Source: Paenibacillus phyllosphaerae (GTDB lineage: Bacteria > Bacillota > Bacilli > Paenibacillales > Paenibacillaceae). Taken from it: a stretch of DNA of 64,000 bases. The notes beneath the pieces were generated by a model that searched no databases, was not told the DNA's origin, and saw only the letters and a program-made list of their open reading frames with translations. Position numbers and translations under genes: made by a program. The stretch lies in NCBI RefSeq assembly GCF_014192105.1, contig NZ_JACHXK010000001.1, positions 682,001 to 746,000 on the forward strand, in the 5' to 3' direction. This document shows positions 54,094-62,235 of the stretch, in pieces (position 1 is the first letter of the stretch; the number at the start of each line of letters is the position of its first letter).

Positions 54094-54666
54094 ATGCTTG
54101 CAGTACCTGAGTGGAGAACCATCCCCACCCCCTTGTTTCTCGTCGATCCGACCCTGTCGATTCTAGATGCGAATCTGGCCGCGCGGCGCGTCTTTGAGCT
54201 GAGCGAATCCGCCTCATTCACGGACCTCCTTGATCCCGGCTCCCTGACCAAAGCTTCCCGGATGCTGAATCCGGAAGCCGTGGCGCGGCATGCCGTGGAG
54301 CTGAACATGCGGCCCCGCGAAGGCGGCACGGTCCTGTTCGATGTGCAGCCCGCCTGGCATGACAATGGACAAGGCTGGTTATTGTGTCATCCGAAGAGCG
54401 TCGAGCTCGATCGGATCGAGTCGATGGTGAGTTTCATCTCCAGGCAGCTTAAAGAAGATGATGCGCCAGGCATGTCGCCTTCCTATCCTGCGCCTGCGCC
54501 CGCACGCTTCACCCGTTCAGGCAAGCTGACCGATGCGCAATCCAGCGTTACGGTTGCGTTAGAGCTGCTCGAGCTGCTCCGGTCCGATATGATCGAGCTG
54601 CATAAGGAAGACTTCCTGAACGTCATTATTAGTCAGCTGCGAGCCGTGGTCGACGGCCGTGACTAG
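54094..54666 (+). CDS. PAS-domain-like protein paired with the cobalamin sensor
   Basis: The 190-aa protein begins VPEWRTIPTPLFLVDPTLSILDAN, a PAS-domain start, and keeps a PAS-like length (~10-115) before a linker with a PAPAPA stretch and a C-terminal amphipathic helix pair (~150-190, LELLELLRSDMIELH). ATG 54094, seven bases from GGAGA, is preferred; ATG 54076 has a weak ribosome binding site. It is only ~30 bases after the B12 sensor gene, so the two are co-transcribed. No output domain is visible, so it is probably an adaptor. Confidence 0.6.
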   Translation: MLAVPEWRTIPTPLFLVDPTLSILDANLAARRVFELSESASFTDLLDPGSLTKASRMLNPEAVARHAVELNMRPREGGTVLFDVQPAWHDNGQGWLLCHPKSVELDRIESMVSFISRQLKEDDAPGMSPSYPAPAPARFTRSGKLTDAQSSVTVALELLELLRSDMIELHKEDFLNVIISQLRAVVDGRD

Positions 54667-54714
54667 GTTATTGCATCAGCTGTCTGAGATCCATCCCATA
54701 ATGCCAGAACAAAT

Positions 54715-54744
54715 AAGAGCCCTGCGGCACGCCGCAGGGCTCTT
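54715..54744. terminator. Bidirectional terminator between the PAS and ABC-F genes
   Basis: AAGAGCCCTGCGGC (54715-54728) and its complement (54731-54744) form a 14-base stem with a tight loop; T-rich tails lie on both sides. Confidence 0.8.
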
Positions 54745-54768
54745 CTCTATGCCGATCGAACGCAAGGC

Positions 54769-56391
54769 TTATTCAGCCGGGTACATCCGCTCGCGCAGTT
54801 CTTTAACTTCTTTGCTCTCCAGGTACTCGTCATACGACATGATGCGGTCGATGACGCCGTTCGGCGTAATCTCAATGATGCGGTTCGCGATCGTCTGCAC
54901 GAACTGATGGTCATGCGATGTGAAGATCAGCGTACCGTCGAAATCGATCAGGCCGTTGTTGAGCGCGGTGATGGACTCGAGATCCAAGTGGTTCGTCGGT
55001 TCGTCCATGAGCAGGACGTTCGAACCGGATAGCATCATCTTGGACAGCATGCAGCGCACTTTCTCGCCGCCGGAGAGTACCGAGGCTTTCTTCAGCGCTT
55101 CGTCGCCGGAGAACAGCATCCGTCCGAGGAAACCGCGGATGAACGATTCGTCTTGATCCTTCGAATATTGGCGCAGCCAGTCCACGAGGTTCATCTCGAC
55201 GCCGTCGAAGTAAGCCGAGTTGTCTTTCGGGAAGTAAGCCTGAGTTGTCGTAACGCCCCATGCGTATGTGCCGCTGTCTGCTTCCAGCTCGCCGGTGAGC
55301 AGTTGGAACAATACCGATTTCGGCAGCGTGTTCGGACCGACGAGAGCGATCTTGTCGCCTTTGTTCACGGTCAGCGTCAGGTTGTCGATGATTTTCTCGC
55401 CGTCGATCGACTTCGTAAGGCCTTCGGTCAGCAGCAGCTGCTTGCCCGCTTCGCGCTCCGGCTTGAAGTTAATGAACGGATACTTCCGACTGGAAGGACG
55501 GATATCGTCCAGGGAGATCTTGTCGAGCAACTTCTTACGGGAAGTCGCCTGCTTCGCCTTGGACTTGTTAGCGCTGAAGCGCTGGATGAACGCTTGCAGT
55601 TCCTTGATCTTGTCTTCCTTCTTCTTGTTCTGGTCGCGCATCAGCGTCAGAGCCAGCTGGCTGGACTCGTACCAGAAGTCGTAGTTACCGACATACATCT
55701 GGATCTTGCCGAAGTCGATATCCGCGATATGCGTACAAACCTGGTTCAGGAAGTGACGGTCATGGGATACGACGATAACGGTACCTTCGTACCCGGCCAG
55801 GAAGTTCTCCAGCCATTCGATCGACTGCATATCCAAGTGGTTGGTAGGCTCATCGAGCAGCAGGATGTGCGGGCTGCCGAACAAAGCTTGCGCCAAGAGG
55901 ACGCGGACTTTCTCATTGCCGGACAGCTCCGACATTTGCTTGTCATGCAGCTCGGGCGGGATGCCCAGGCCGTTCAGCATGCCAGCCGCTTCGGACTCCG
56001 CTTCCCAACCGTTCATCTCGGCGAATTCCGCTTCCAGCTCGCCGGCACGCATGCCGTCTTCATCCGTGAACGGATCCTTCAGATAGATCGCGTCTTTCTC
56101 TTTCATTACTTCATAGAGCTTCTTGTGGCCCATGATAACCGTCTCGAGCACTTTGAACTGATCGTACTCGTAATGGTTCTGTTTCAGGACGGCAAGACGC
56201 TCGCCCGGCGTGATGTGCACTTCGCCGTTCGTTTGCTCCACTTCACCGGATAGAATCTTCAGGAACGTCGATTTGCCGGCGCCGTTGGCGCCAATAAGAC
56301 CATAGCAGTTGCCAGGTGTGAATTTGATATTAACATCCTCGAATAAGGCGCGCTTCCCGTATCGAAGCGTTACGCCACTTGTACTGATCAT
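54769..56391 (-). CDS. ABC-F family ATPase (YkpA/YbiT type) with atypical second Walker A
   Basis: The 540-aa protein has two ABC domains without membrane segments. The first has Walker A GANGAGKST, signature LSGNEKVRV and Walker B LLLDEPTNHLD. The second has signature LSGGEKVRC and Walker B LLMDEPTNHLD, but its Walker A reads GPNTLPKSV, so the G-x-G-K-[ST] core is changed to L-P-K-S. The linker between them (~235-320) is lysine-rich, as in ribosome-binding ABC-F proteins. The family acts at the ribosomal E site in translation control or antibiotic protection; nothing here points to a resistance subtype. Confidence 0.9.
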   Translation of the reverse strand: MISTSGVTLRYGKRALFEDVNIKFTPGNCYGLIGANGAGKSTFLKILSGEVEQTNGEVHITPGERLAVLKQNHYEYDQFKVLETVIMGHKKLYEVMKEKDAIYLKDPFTDEDGMRAGELEAEFAEMNGWEAESEAAGMLNGLGIPPELHDKQMSELSGNEKVRVLLAQALFGSPHILLLDEPTNHLDMQSIEWLENFLAGYEGTVIVVSHDRHFLNQVCTHIADIDFGKIQMYVGNYDFWYESSQLALTLMRDQNKKKEDKIKELQAFIQRFSANKSKAKQATSRKKLLDKISLDDIRPSSRKYPFINFKPEREAGKQLLLTEGLTKSIDGEKIIDNLTLTVNKGDKIALVGPNTLPKSVLFQLLTGELEADSGTYAWGVTTTQAYFPKDNSAYFDGVEMNLVDWLRQYSKDQDESFIRGFLGRMLFSGDEALKKASVLSGGEKVRCMLSKMMLSGSNVLLMDEPTNHLDLESITALNNGLIDFDGTLIFTSHDHQFVQTIANRIIEITPNGVIDRIMSYDEYLESKEVKELRERMYPAE

Positions 56392-56567
56392 TGTGCGCGA
56401 TCCCGTCCTTTTGTTTCATTTGAACCTCATCGCACCATTATACCATAACCGGCAAGAAAAGTCCTTGCCGATGCAAGGCGCGTATCGGGTCGTCCATGTC
56501 TATAATTTAGCCGGTTATCCGCCGATATAAGAAGAGTAGAAGAATAGATCGACTCGGGAGGAAAGTT

Positions 56568-58061
56568 ATGGATTTACAGTCGTTAAACCAAATCGACCGG
56601 CAGCGCAAGAACAGGCTGGCCGGCTCAGCCATGCTGTTTGCCGGCGTGCTCGGCACCTTAATGCAGTTCGCCTTGAATAACGCATGGACATCGAAGATTA
56701 CGTTCATCTTGTGTACCTTGGTGATGATCGTGCTCATGGTGATGAACAGGCGCCACAAAGGCGTGAACATCTTCCCTTATGTCGCGTTAATCTCGCTAAC
56801 CGGGGTCATTCTGATCTTCCTGCTGCGTTCGGCGACGATGTCGAACTTGATGATGCTCTACCTGCTGGCAACGATCGGTTCCATCTATATGCGCAAGGCG
56901 GTCATGCTGCTTCACTTTGCCATAGGTATTCTCATGTATGCCGGCTTCTTCGTCTATCATCAAGGCGATCCGATGCTGGACGGATCCACGAATACGATCG
57001 CGATTCACATTGCCATCTACATCGTCGTCTGCGTGGTCATGTTCCTCAAGGGAAATATTGCCGAGCATCTGATGAGCGATGTTCAAGCGAACCAATCGCG
57101 TCTGACCGAACTGCTCCATGAGCAGCAAGAGCAGGAGGAGCGCCTTCGCTCTTCGTCCGCTTCGCTGTCGACCAGCATTGACCGGATCTTCACGAAGAAC
57201 AATATCAATTACGAGTCCATGCAGCAAATCAATCAAGGCTTCCAGGAGATTGCCTCCGGCGTGACGCTGCAAGCCGCGACGATCAGCCAAATTACCGATG
57301 AGCTGGACCTGACGAACCAGATGGTCGCCCGTATGGTCGAGCAATCGGAGACGCTCGAGCAGAAGGCGGCGGAATCCGAGCAAGCCAGCAAGGCCGGCTC
57401 CCAGCAGGTCATCTCCCTGTCGGAGACGATCCAGGCGTTCCAACGCTCGTTCGAACATATGAGCAAGGAAATGGCGGCCCTGCAAGGCAGCATCGACCAC
57501 ATTAGCAATTCCGTCCGCTCGATTAACGAGATATCGTCGCAGACCAATATTCTGTCGCTCAATGCGAGTATCGAAGCTGCCCGCGCAGGGGAGCTCGGCC
57601 GCGGATTCGCGATCGTCGCCCAGGAGGTTCGCTCGCTCGCTTCCCAGAGCACGGCGCTGGCCGACGAAATGATGAACGGCATTCGCACGATCGAAGACCA
57701 GACGCACGCCGTCCAGTCGCTCATGACCACGAACGTCGAGCAGATGGTGCAGTCGGTCACGATGACCGATGGAACCCGCGAAGCGTTCCGCACCATCGAG
57801 TCTGCCGTAGGCGTCCTGTCCGAGAAGATCAAGAGCAACCACGAGCAGACCCGCACGATCGGGCTGAAGTCAGCCAACGTGAAGACGGCGACTTCCGACT
57901 TCGCGGCTTTCATCGAGGAGCTGTCCGCCACGCTCGATCAGCTGTCGGCAACCGTTAGCGAGCAAAGCGCCAATCAGCAGCAAATTACGTCCGATATTCA
58001 TGTCAGCCATGGCGAAGTGCGCCATCTGATGAGCCAGTATGAGTCGAAGAAGGAAGCGTAA
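56568..58061 (+). CDS. Methyl-accepting chemotaxis protein with six-helix membrane sensor
   Basis: The 497-aa protein has six hydrophobic segments in residues ~18-162 with short loops and no periplasmic ligand domain, then a coiled-coil cytoplasmic signalling region. The MCP hairpin tip, containing the segments [19 protein letters not shown] and [13 protein letters not shown], is near 325-355 and is highly conserved. No HAMP domain is obvious. It follows GGGAGG by about nine bases. It probably senses a membrane state such as redox or energy instead of a ligand outside. The CheB-CheR fusion two genes away is not a direct partner by sequence. Confidence 0.92.
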   Translation: MDLQSLNQIDRQRKNRLAGSAMLFAGVLGTLMQFALNNAWTSKITFILCTLVMIVLMVMNRRHKGVNIFPYVALISLTGVILIFLLRSATMSNLMMLYLLATIGSIYMRKAVMLLHFAIGILMYAGFFVYHQGDPMLDGSTNTIAIHIAIYIVVCVVMFLKGNIAEHLMSDVQANQSRLTELLHEQQEQEERLRSSSASLSTSIDRIFTKNNINYESMQQINQGFQEIASGVTLQAATISQITDELDLTNQMVARMVEQSETLEQKAAESEQASKAGSQQVISLSETIQAFQRSFEHMSKEMAALQGSIDHISNSVRSINEISSQTNILSLNASIEAARAGELGRGFAIVAQEVRSLASQSTALADEMMNGIRTIEDQTHAVQSLMTTNVEQMVQSVTMTDGTREAFRTIESAVGVLSEKIKSNHEQTRTIGLKSANVKTATSDFAAFIEELSATLDQLSATVSEQSANQQQITSDIHVSHGEVRHLMSQYESKKEA

Positions 58062-58081
58062 TGATTAAGACGTTAGCAACA

Positions 58082-58117
58082 AACAAGCCCAGACGCCGAT
58101 CGGTGTCTGGGCTTGTT
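58082..58117. terminator. Bidirectional terminator after the MCP gene
   Basis: AACAAGCCCAGAC (58082-58094) pairs with GTCTGGGCTTGTT (58105-58117), with a small inner CCGATCGG pairing. It ends the MCP gene and the convergent oxidoreductase gene. Confidence 0.85.
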
Positions 58118-58162
58118 CGATTTCATTTCCTAACCTGTCTGCCTGCTGCTGGCTACTAGCCG

Positions 58163-59224
58163 TTAATCCCAGTTCAGCTTCACTTCGTTGCCGGTCGCCG
58201 ACGACTCGTAGATCGCGTCGAGAATGCGGTTGTTCGTATAGCCGGAGAGCGCCGTCGTGATCGGCTCCTTGCCTTCGCGGATGCACGTGACGAAGTGCTC
58301 GCTCATCAGCTGGCGCGCATCGCCCTCTTCCGCCGTCAGCGAAGACTCGATAATGATGTTGTTCTCGTGGGTGACCATCTTGCCCGTGCTGCCGACGATC
58401 GATGCGCCGGCGTCCGTCCCCATCAGGTAGATGAACGGATCTTCGCTCAAACCGGCCGCATGTGCCGCCCAACTGACTTCGAGCGACAACGTTGCGCCGT
58501 TGTCGAATTTGATCAGCGCCGTCGCCAGATCCTCTACGTCGTAGTAGCCGTCCCAGTTGGGCGTGCCCCAGTTGCCGATGCCCGTTTTCTTCGGACCGAA
58601 CTCGGCATAGGTCGTGCCGTATACGGAGATCGGGCGCGGATTGCCCATCATGTACAGCGTCAGATCGAGCATATGCACGCCGATATCGATAAGCGGACCG
58701 CCGCCGGACTCGTCCATACGCGTGAACCAGGAGCCCCAACCCGGGATGCCTTTCTTGCGAATCCAGCCGGCCTTCGCATTGTAGACGCGGCCGAGCTTGC
58801 CGGCGTCAATCTCGTTCTTCAGCGCGCGCGATAAGCCTTCCCAGCGCATCTGGTGCGCCATCATGAGGATTTTGCCCGACTTCTCCTTCGCCTCGACGAT
58901 CTCGCGCGCCGTCTCCGAATTAATCGACATCGGCTTCTCGAGCAAGACGTGCTTGCCCTGCTTCAGCGCTTCGATCGCGAGCGGCGCATGGAATTTGTTC
59001 GGCACGGCTACGACGACCGCGTCGATGTCCGGATCTTCCAAGAGCGCCTGCGGGCTCTGATGCACGAGCGGAATATTGTGCTCGGCTGCGCGCTGCTCGG
59101 CATGCGGCAAGAATGTATCCGTAATTGCGGCGACCTGCGCGCCTTCTATCTTCTGGAAAGCCCCCATATGCGCGTTGCCGATGGCGCCTGCGCCGATAAT
59201 GCCGATTTTGACGGTCTGGCTCAT
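58163..59224 (-). CDS. Gfo/Idh/MocA family oxidoreductase
   Basis: The 353-aa protein has the Rossmann motif GIIGAGAIGNAHM at residues 8-20, the LLEKPMS catalytic Lys motif near 97 and a C-terminal alpha/beta domain with GGGPLIDIGVHMLDL near 175, which contains the active-site His. Family members oxidise or reduce sugars, inositols and their derivatives with NAD(P). It stands alone between terminators, so the substrate is open. Confidence 0.88.
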   Translation of the reverse strand: MSQTVKIGIIGAGAIGNAHMGAFQKIEGAQVAAITDTFLPHAEQRAAEHNIPLVHQSPQALLEDPDIDAVVVAVPNKFHAPLAIEALKQGKHVLLEKPMSINSETAREIVEAKEKSGKILMMAHQMRWEGLSRALKNEIDAGKLGRVYNAKAGWIRKKGIPGWGSWFTRMDESGGGPLIDIGVHMLDLTLYMMGNPRPISVYGTTYAEFGPKKTGIGNWGTPNWDGYYDVEDLATALIKFDNGATLSLEVSWAAHAAGLSEDPFIYLMGTDAGASIVGSTGKMVTHENNIIIESSLTAEEGDARQLMSEHFVTCIREGKEPITTALSGYTNNRILDAIYESSATGNEVKLNWD

Positions 59225-59351
59225 TATGACGAAATCCTCCTACAAGGTGATGGTAGTAGTGCTGGCATGGTAACGAATAGATTGCCTCATATAGAGACGG
59301 TATCCTTCCAGTTTAATGGACAGTGCAGGATTGCGCCAACTGGGCGGCTAG

Positions 59352-60338
59352 TTATTTTTCGTTCCGATTTTGCTCTTGCATGCGCGGTGCGTTCCCAAGT
59401 GCCAGCACTTCGCCCAGCGCGAGCGTTAGGATGCGCTCCGGTTCGATGCCAAGCCTGGCCCGCTCCGCCTCTAGCCGGTCGATCGCTTCGCGCGGCGTAT
59501 CGTCCGCCAGCGCGAAGGCGCCATAGTGCATCGGCACGAACACCTTGGCCTTCACGTCCAGGAAAGCTTGCAGCGCTTCTTCCGGCGACACGTGCTGCAT
59601 TCTCATGAACCATTCCGGTTCGTAGGCTCCGATCGGCATCAGCGCGACATCGATATCGAACCGCTCGCCGATCTGCTTGAACCCTTCGAAATATCCGCTG
59701 TCTCCGGCAAAATAAACCGTCGGCTCCGGCTGCCGCTCACGATCCGCGGTCATGTCTTCGATAATGAAGCCGCCCCAATGCGAGCGGTTCGTATCCGTCA
59801 GCGTGCGCCTCGTCCAATGCTGCGCCGGAACGAAGGTGAATTTGGCCCCGCCGACCGTGGCAGACTCCCACCATTGCAGCTCAATAACCGAAGAATAGCC
59901 CTTGCGGCGCAGCATCGCGGCCAGACCGACCGGGACGATTAAGGTTGCCTCTGTCTGGCCGGCCAACGCCTTAACGGAAGGCAGATGAAGATGATCGTAA
60001 TGGGAGTGCGACAACAGAATGACGTCGACCTTCGGCATTTCGTTCATTGCGATTCCGGGCTTGGTTAGACGTTTCTGGAAACCCATAGAGCCCGCCCATA
60101 CCGGATCGGTCACGATGTTCAGGCCCGAATGCCGGATGAGGAAAGTCGAATGGCCGACCCAGACGATGGATGGCTCGCCGTTAGCCGCGTCCTTCTTATA
60201 CGCCCTCGCAGCCGCAGCTGTAGGCACCACCCACGAGAAATCCTTGTGCTTCATCTTCCCGGCGCGCTCCTTGCGCCAGCGGCGCAGATCCTTCATCGAA
60301 CTTGTGGTCGCGGCCGGATTCAAGTTTGCGTAACGCAT
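59352..60338 (-). CDS. MBL-fold metallohydrolase (NAPE-PLD/UlaG-like)
   Basis: The 328-aa enzyme has the metal-binding SHSHYDH near 112, PAQHW near 170, GDSGYF near 215 and a final HYGAF near 275, the metallo-beta-lactamase fold pattern of the Lactamase_B_2 group with GHSTFLI in the N-terminal strand. NAPE-PLD-like phosphodiesterases share the WVGHST start. The substrate may be a phospholipid-derived or cyclic phosphodiester; no neighbour helps. Confidence 0.85.
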   Translation of the reverse strand: MRYANLNPAATTSSMKDLRRWRKERAGKMKHKDFSWVVPTAAAARAYKKDAANGEPSIVWVGHSTFLIRHSGLNIVTDPVWAGSMGFQKRLTKPGIAMNEMPKVDVILLSHSHYDHLHLPSVKALAGQTEATLIVPVGLAAMLRRKGYSSVIELQWWESATVGGAKFTFVPAQHWTRRTLTDTNRSHWGGFIIEDMTADRERQPEPTVYFAGDSGYFEGFKQIGERFDIDVALMPIGAYEPEWFMRMQHVSPEEALQAFLDVKAKVFVPMHYGAFALADDTPREAIDRLEAERARLGIEPERILTLALGEVLALGNAPRMQEQNRNEK

Positions 60339-60566
60339 CAGCGCATATCCCCCTTATGAACCCTTCCTCTCTACGATACCAACCGGGCGATTGAATCGCA
60401 AATCCCCGCTGACCGTGCCGTATCAGGCATTCCGCCGCCTTGCGGCCTGCCCGAATATCCCCGCTCTTCCCGCCGACTCGCTTCCGCGCCGGGAATACGG
60501 TACACTTGCTGTATATGCCTTATCCTCACGACAATAAGAAACTTGCTGTTATAGGAGGTCCCTCAC

Positions 60567-61718
60567 ATGCGCTTAACTTTTATTGAACCAACGCCAAGCC
60601 CGAATTCGATGAAGCTCAACGTCGACGTCAAGCTTCCGGCCGGACGGCGCGAAACCTATGTCCCTGCCGAAGCCGACAAGGCTCCTGAGCCGCTCCGCGG
60701 CCTGCTGGCCATCGATGGCGTGCGTAGCTTGTTCCGCACGGCGGATTTCATTGCGCTCGACCGCAAGCCCGGCGCGGACTGGGAGCGGATTCTGGCCGAA
60801 GCCAGAGCACTGCTCGGCGAAGGAAGCTCCGCCGCCGATGATGCCGCAGGCCCTGCCGCGGACAGCTTCGGCGAAGCCCTTGCGTTCGTGCAGCTGTATC
60901 GGGGCATCCCGATCCAGGTGCGCGTACGCGAAGGCGGCCGAGAGGTGCGCGCCGCGATGCCGCAGGCGTTCACCGATGCGGTAACCTCCGCGGCCCAAGC
61001 GACGATGATCCGCGAGCGGAAGCTCGAGGAGCTGGGCGTCCGCTATGGCGAGCCGGAAGAGATCGCGGCCGAGCTCGTCCGGGAGCTGACGGCCGCTTAC
61101 CCGCAGCAGCGTCTCGACGAGCTCGTCGCCGATGCGATCGCGGCCGGCGGCGCTCCGGCAGGCGAAGCTCCGGCCGCGCCCGTGCGGCCGAAGCCGCTGA
61201 CGACCGAGGAGCTCGCCGAGCGCTTGCAGTCGCCGGAGTGGAGCGAACGCTACGAGGCGCTCTCGCGTACGCTCGCCGAGCCCGAGATGCTGCCGCTGCT
61301 GGCGCAATGCCTGCGCGACGAGAACGTCTCGATCCGCCGTCTGGCCGTCGTTTACCTCGGCGAGCTGCGCCTGCCTGAAGCGATGCCGCATCTGTTCACG
61401 GCGCTTCAGGACGCTTCGGCCTCCGTCCGCCGGACCGCGGGCGACACGCTGTCCGATCTCGGCGATCCGGCAGCTATCGGTCCGATGACGATCGCAATTA
61501 CCGACCGCAACAAACTGGTCCGCTGGCGCGCGGCCCGCTTCCTGTACGAAGCCGGCGACGAAACGGCTGTCGAGGCGTTGCGCGGCGCCGTCGACGATCC
61601 CGAATTCGAGGTTCGCTTGCAAGCGCGCATGGCGCTCGAGCGGATCGAGCGCGGCGAAGAAGCGGCCGGCTCCGTCTGGCAGCAGATGACGGCACGCGAG
61701 CGCGGCGGGGAGAGCTAA
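60567..61718 (+). CDS. cvfC: CvfC-like virulence/regulatory factor with HEAT repeats
   Basis: The 383-aa protein has an N-terminal NFU_N-like domain (residues 1-95, EPTPSPNSMKLNVD) as in conserved virulence factor C, a middle region and four or five HEAT/PBS-lyase repeats (~210-365, such as PEMLPLLAQCLRDENVSIRR). Staphylococcal CvfC affects virulence gene expression, but its biochemical job is unknown, and the symbol is used by homology only. It begins at ATG 60567 after ATAGGAGG. Very GC-rich, single gene. Confidence 0.8.
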   Translation: MRLTFIEPTPSPNSMKLNVDVKLPAGRRETYVPAEADKAPEPLRGLLAIDGVRSLFRTADFIALDRKPGADWERILAEARALLGEGSSAADDAAGPAADSFGEALAFVQLYRGIPIQVRVREGGREVRAAMPQAFTDAVTSAAQATMIRERKLEELGVRYGEPEEIAAELVRELTAAYPQQRLDELVADAIAAGGAPAGEAPAAPVRPKPLTTEELAERLQSPEWSERYEALSRTLAEPEMLPLLAQCLRDENVSIRRLAVVYLGELRLPEAMPHLFTALQDASASVRRTAGDTLSDLGDPAAIGPMTIAITDRNKLVRWRAARFLYEAGDETAVEALRGAVDDPEFEVRLQARMALERIERGEEAAGSVWQQMTARERGGES

Positions 61719-61764
61719 TAAGCAACTTGCCGCCTGGAATGGAGTAACTCCCAGTCCGTAACGG

Positions 61765-61798
61765 AAACGGCCCTGCTCGATCGCGAGCAGGGCCGTTT
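61765..61798. terminator. Terminator of the CvfC-like gene
   Basis: A perfect 15-base stem, AAACGGCCCTGCTCG (61765-61779) with 61784-61798, loop ATCG, is followed by TTTGTC on the plus strand; usable in both directions. Confidence 0.85.
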
Positions 61799-61849
61799 GT
61801 CATAACTGTGTCTCATTCGCCGCTTGATGCGACATCCGTACGTTCACCC

Positions 61850-62008
61850 TTAAATGTGCAAGTCCTTAAAGGATTTCCCTTTAGGCGGTTTGGAGCCTGT
61901 TTTCAGATCCCCGCCCTTCACTTCTGCCTGTTCCTCCATAGACAATTCTTCGGGAAGGTCCTCCAGTTCAAGCTTGTCCATCGGTTCGTTGTTGTTCTTC
62001 TCTGTCAT
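61850..62008 (-). CDS. 52-aa peptide with double-glycine leader, possible RiPP or bacteriocin precursor
   Basis: ATG 62008 is seven bases after GGAGG, and the frame ends at 61850. The product reads as an acidic leader, LELEDLPEELSMEEQAEVKGG, ending in a Gly-Gly, and a 19-residue basic tail, DLKTGSKPPKGKSFKDLHI. Acidic leaders of the LSxxE-x-x-V-x-GG type are cut by C39 peptidase-ABC exporters or modification enzymes. The tail has no Cys and few Ser/Thr. No maturation gene is nearby, so it may be an orphan precursor or a small regulatory protein. A -10 TATACT is at about 62055 on the minus strand. Confidence 0.55.
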   Translation of the reverse strand: MTEKNNNEPMDKLELEDLPEELSMEEQAEVKGGDLKTGSKPPKGKSFKDLHI

Positions 62009-62175
62009 ATAAGCCCCTCCAGGAAAAGGAATAATCGGTAAACCACAATCAGTATACAAAGGAATGACCAGCCAAGAAAAGAGAAATTTAGGGTCTAAGG
62101 ACTATCTCAACCCCATTGTGGTTCTCAGCTTGCTCCACACCTTGTCGCAGATGCTTCTGCGCGCAAGAAAAAAGA

Positions 62176-62212
62176 CCGGTCCTTCACACCCCGAAGAATG
62201 CGAGAGGACCAG
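62176..62212 (-). terminator. Terminator of the GH81 gene
   Basis: CCGGTCCT (62176-62183) pairs with AGGACC (62205-62210) plus a wobble. On the minus strand the stem is followed by GGTCTTTTTTCTTG, so it ends the gene whose stop is at 62236. The gap 62009-62235 otherwise shows nothing. Confidence 0.65.
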
Positions 62213-62235
62213 CCCTGCTGCAAGCCGTCTATCGT

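Noticed and set aside
40981..58061. A chemotaxis operon comprising the CheB-CheR fusion and the MCP.
   Set aside because: They are separated by the ABC-F gene, lie on opposite strands and have individual terminators; no CheA, CheW or CheY is present.
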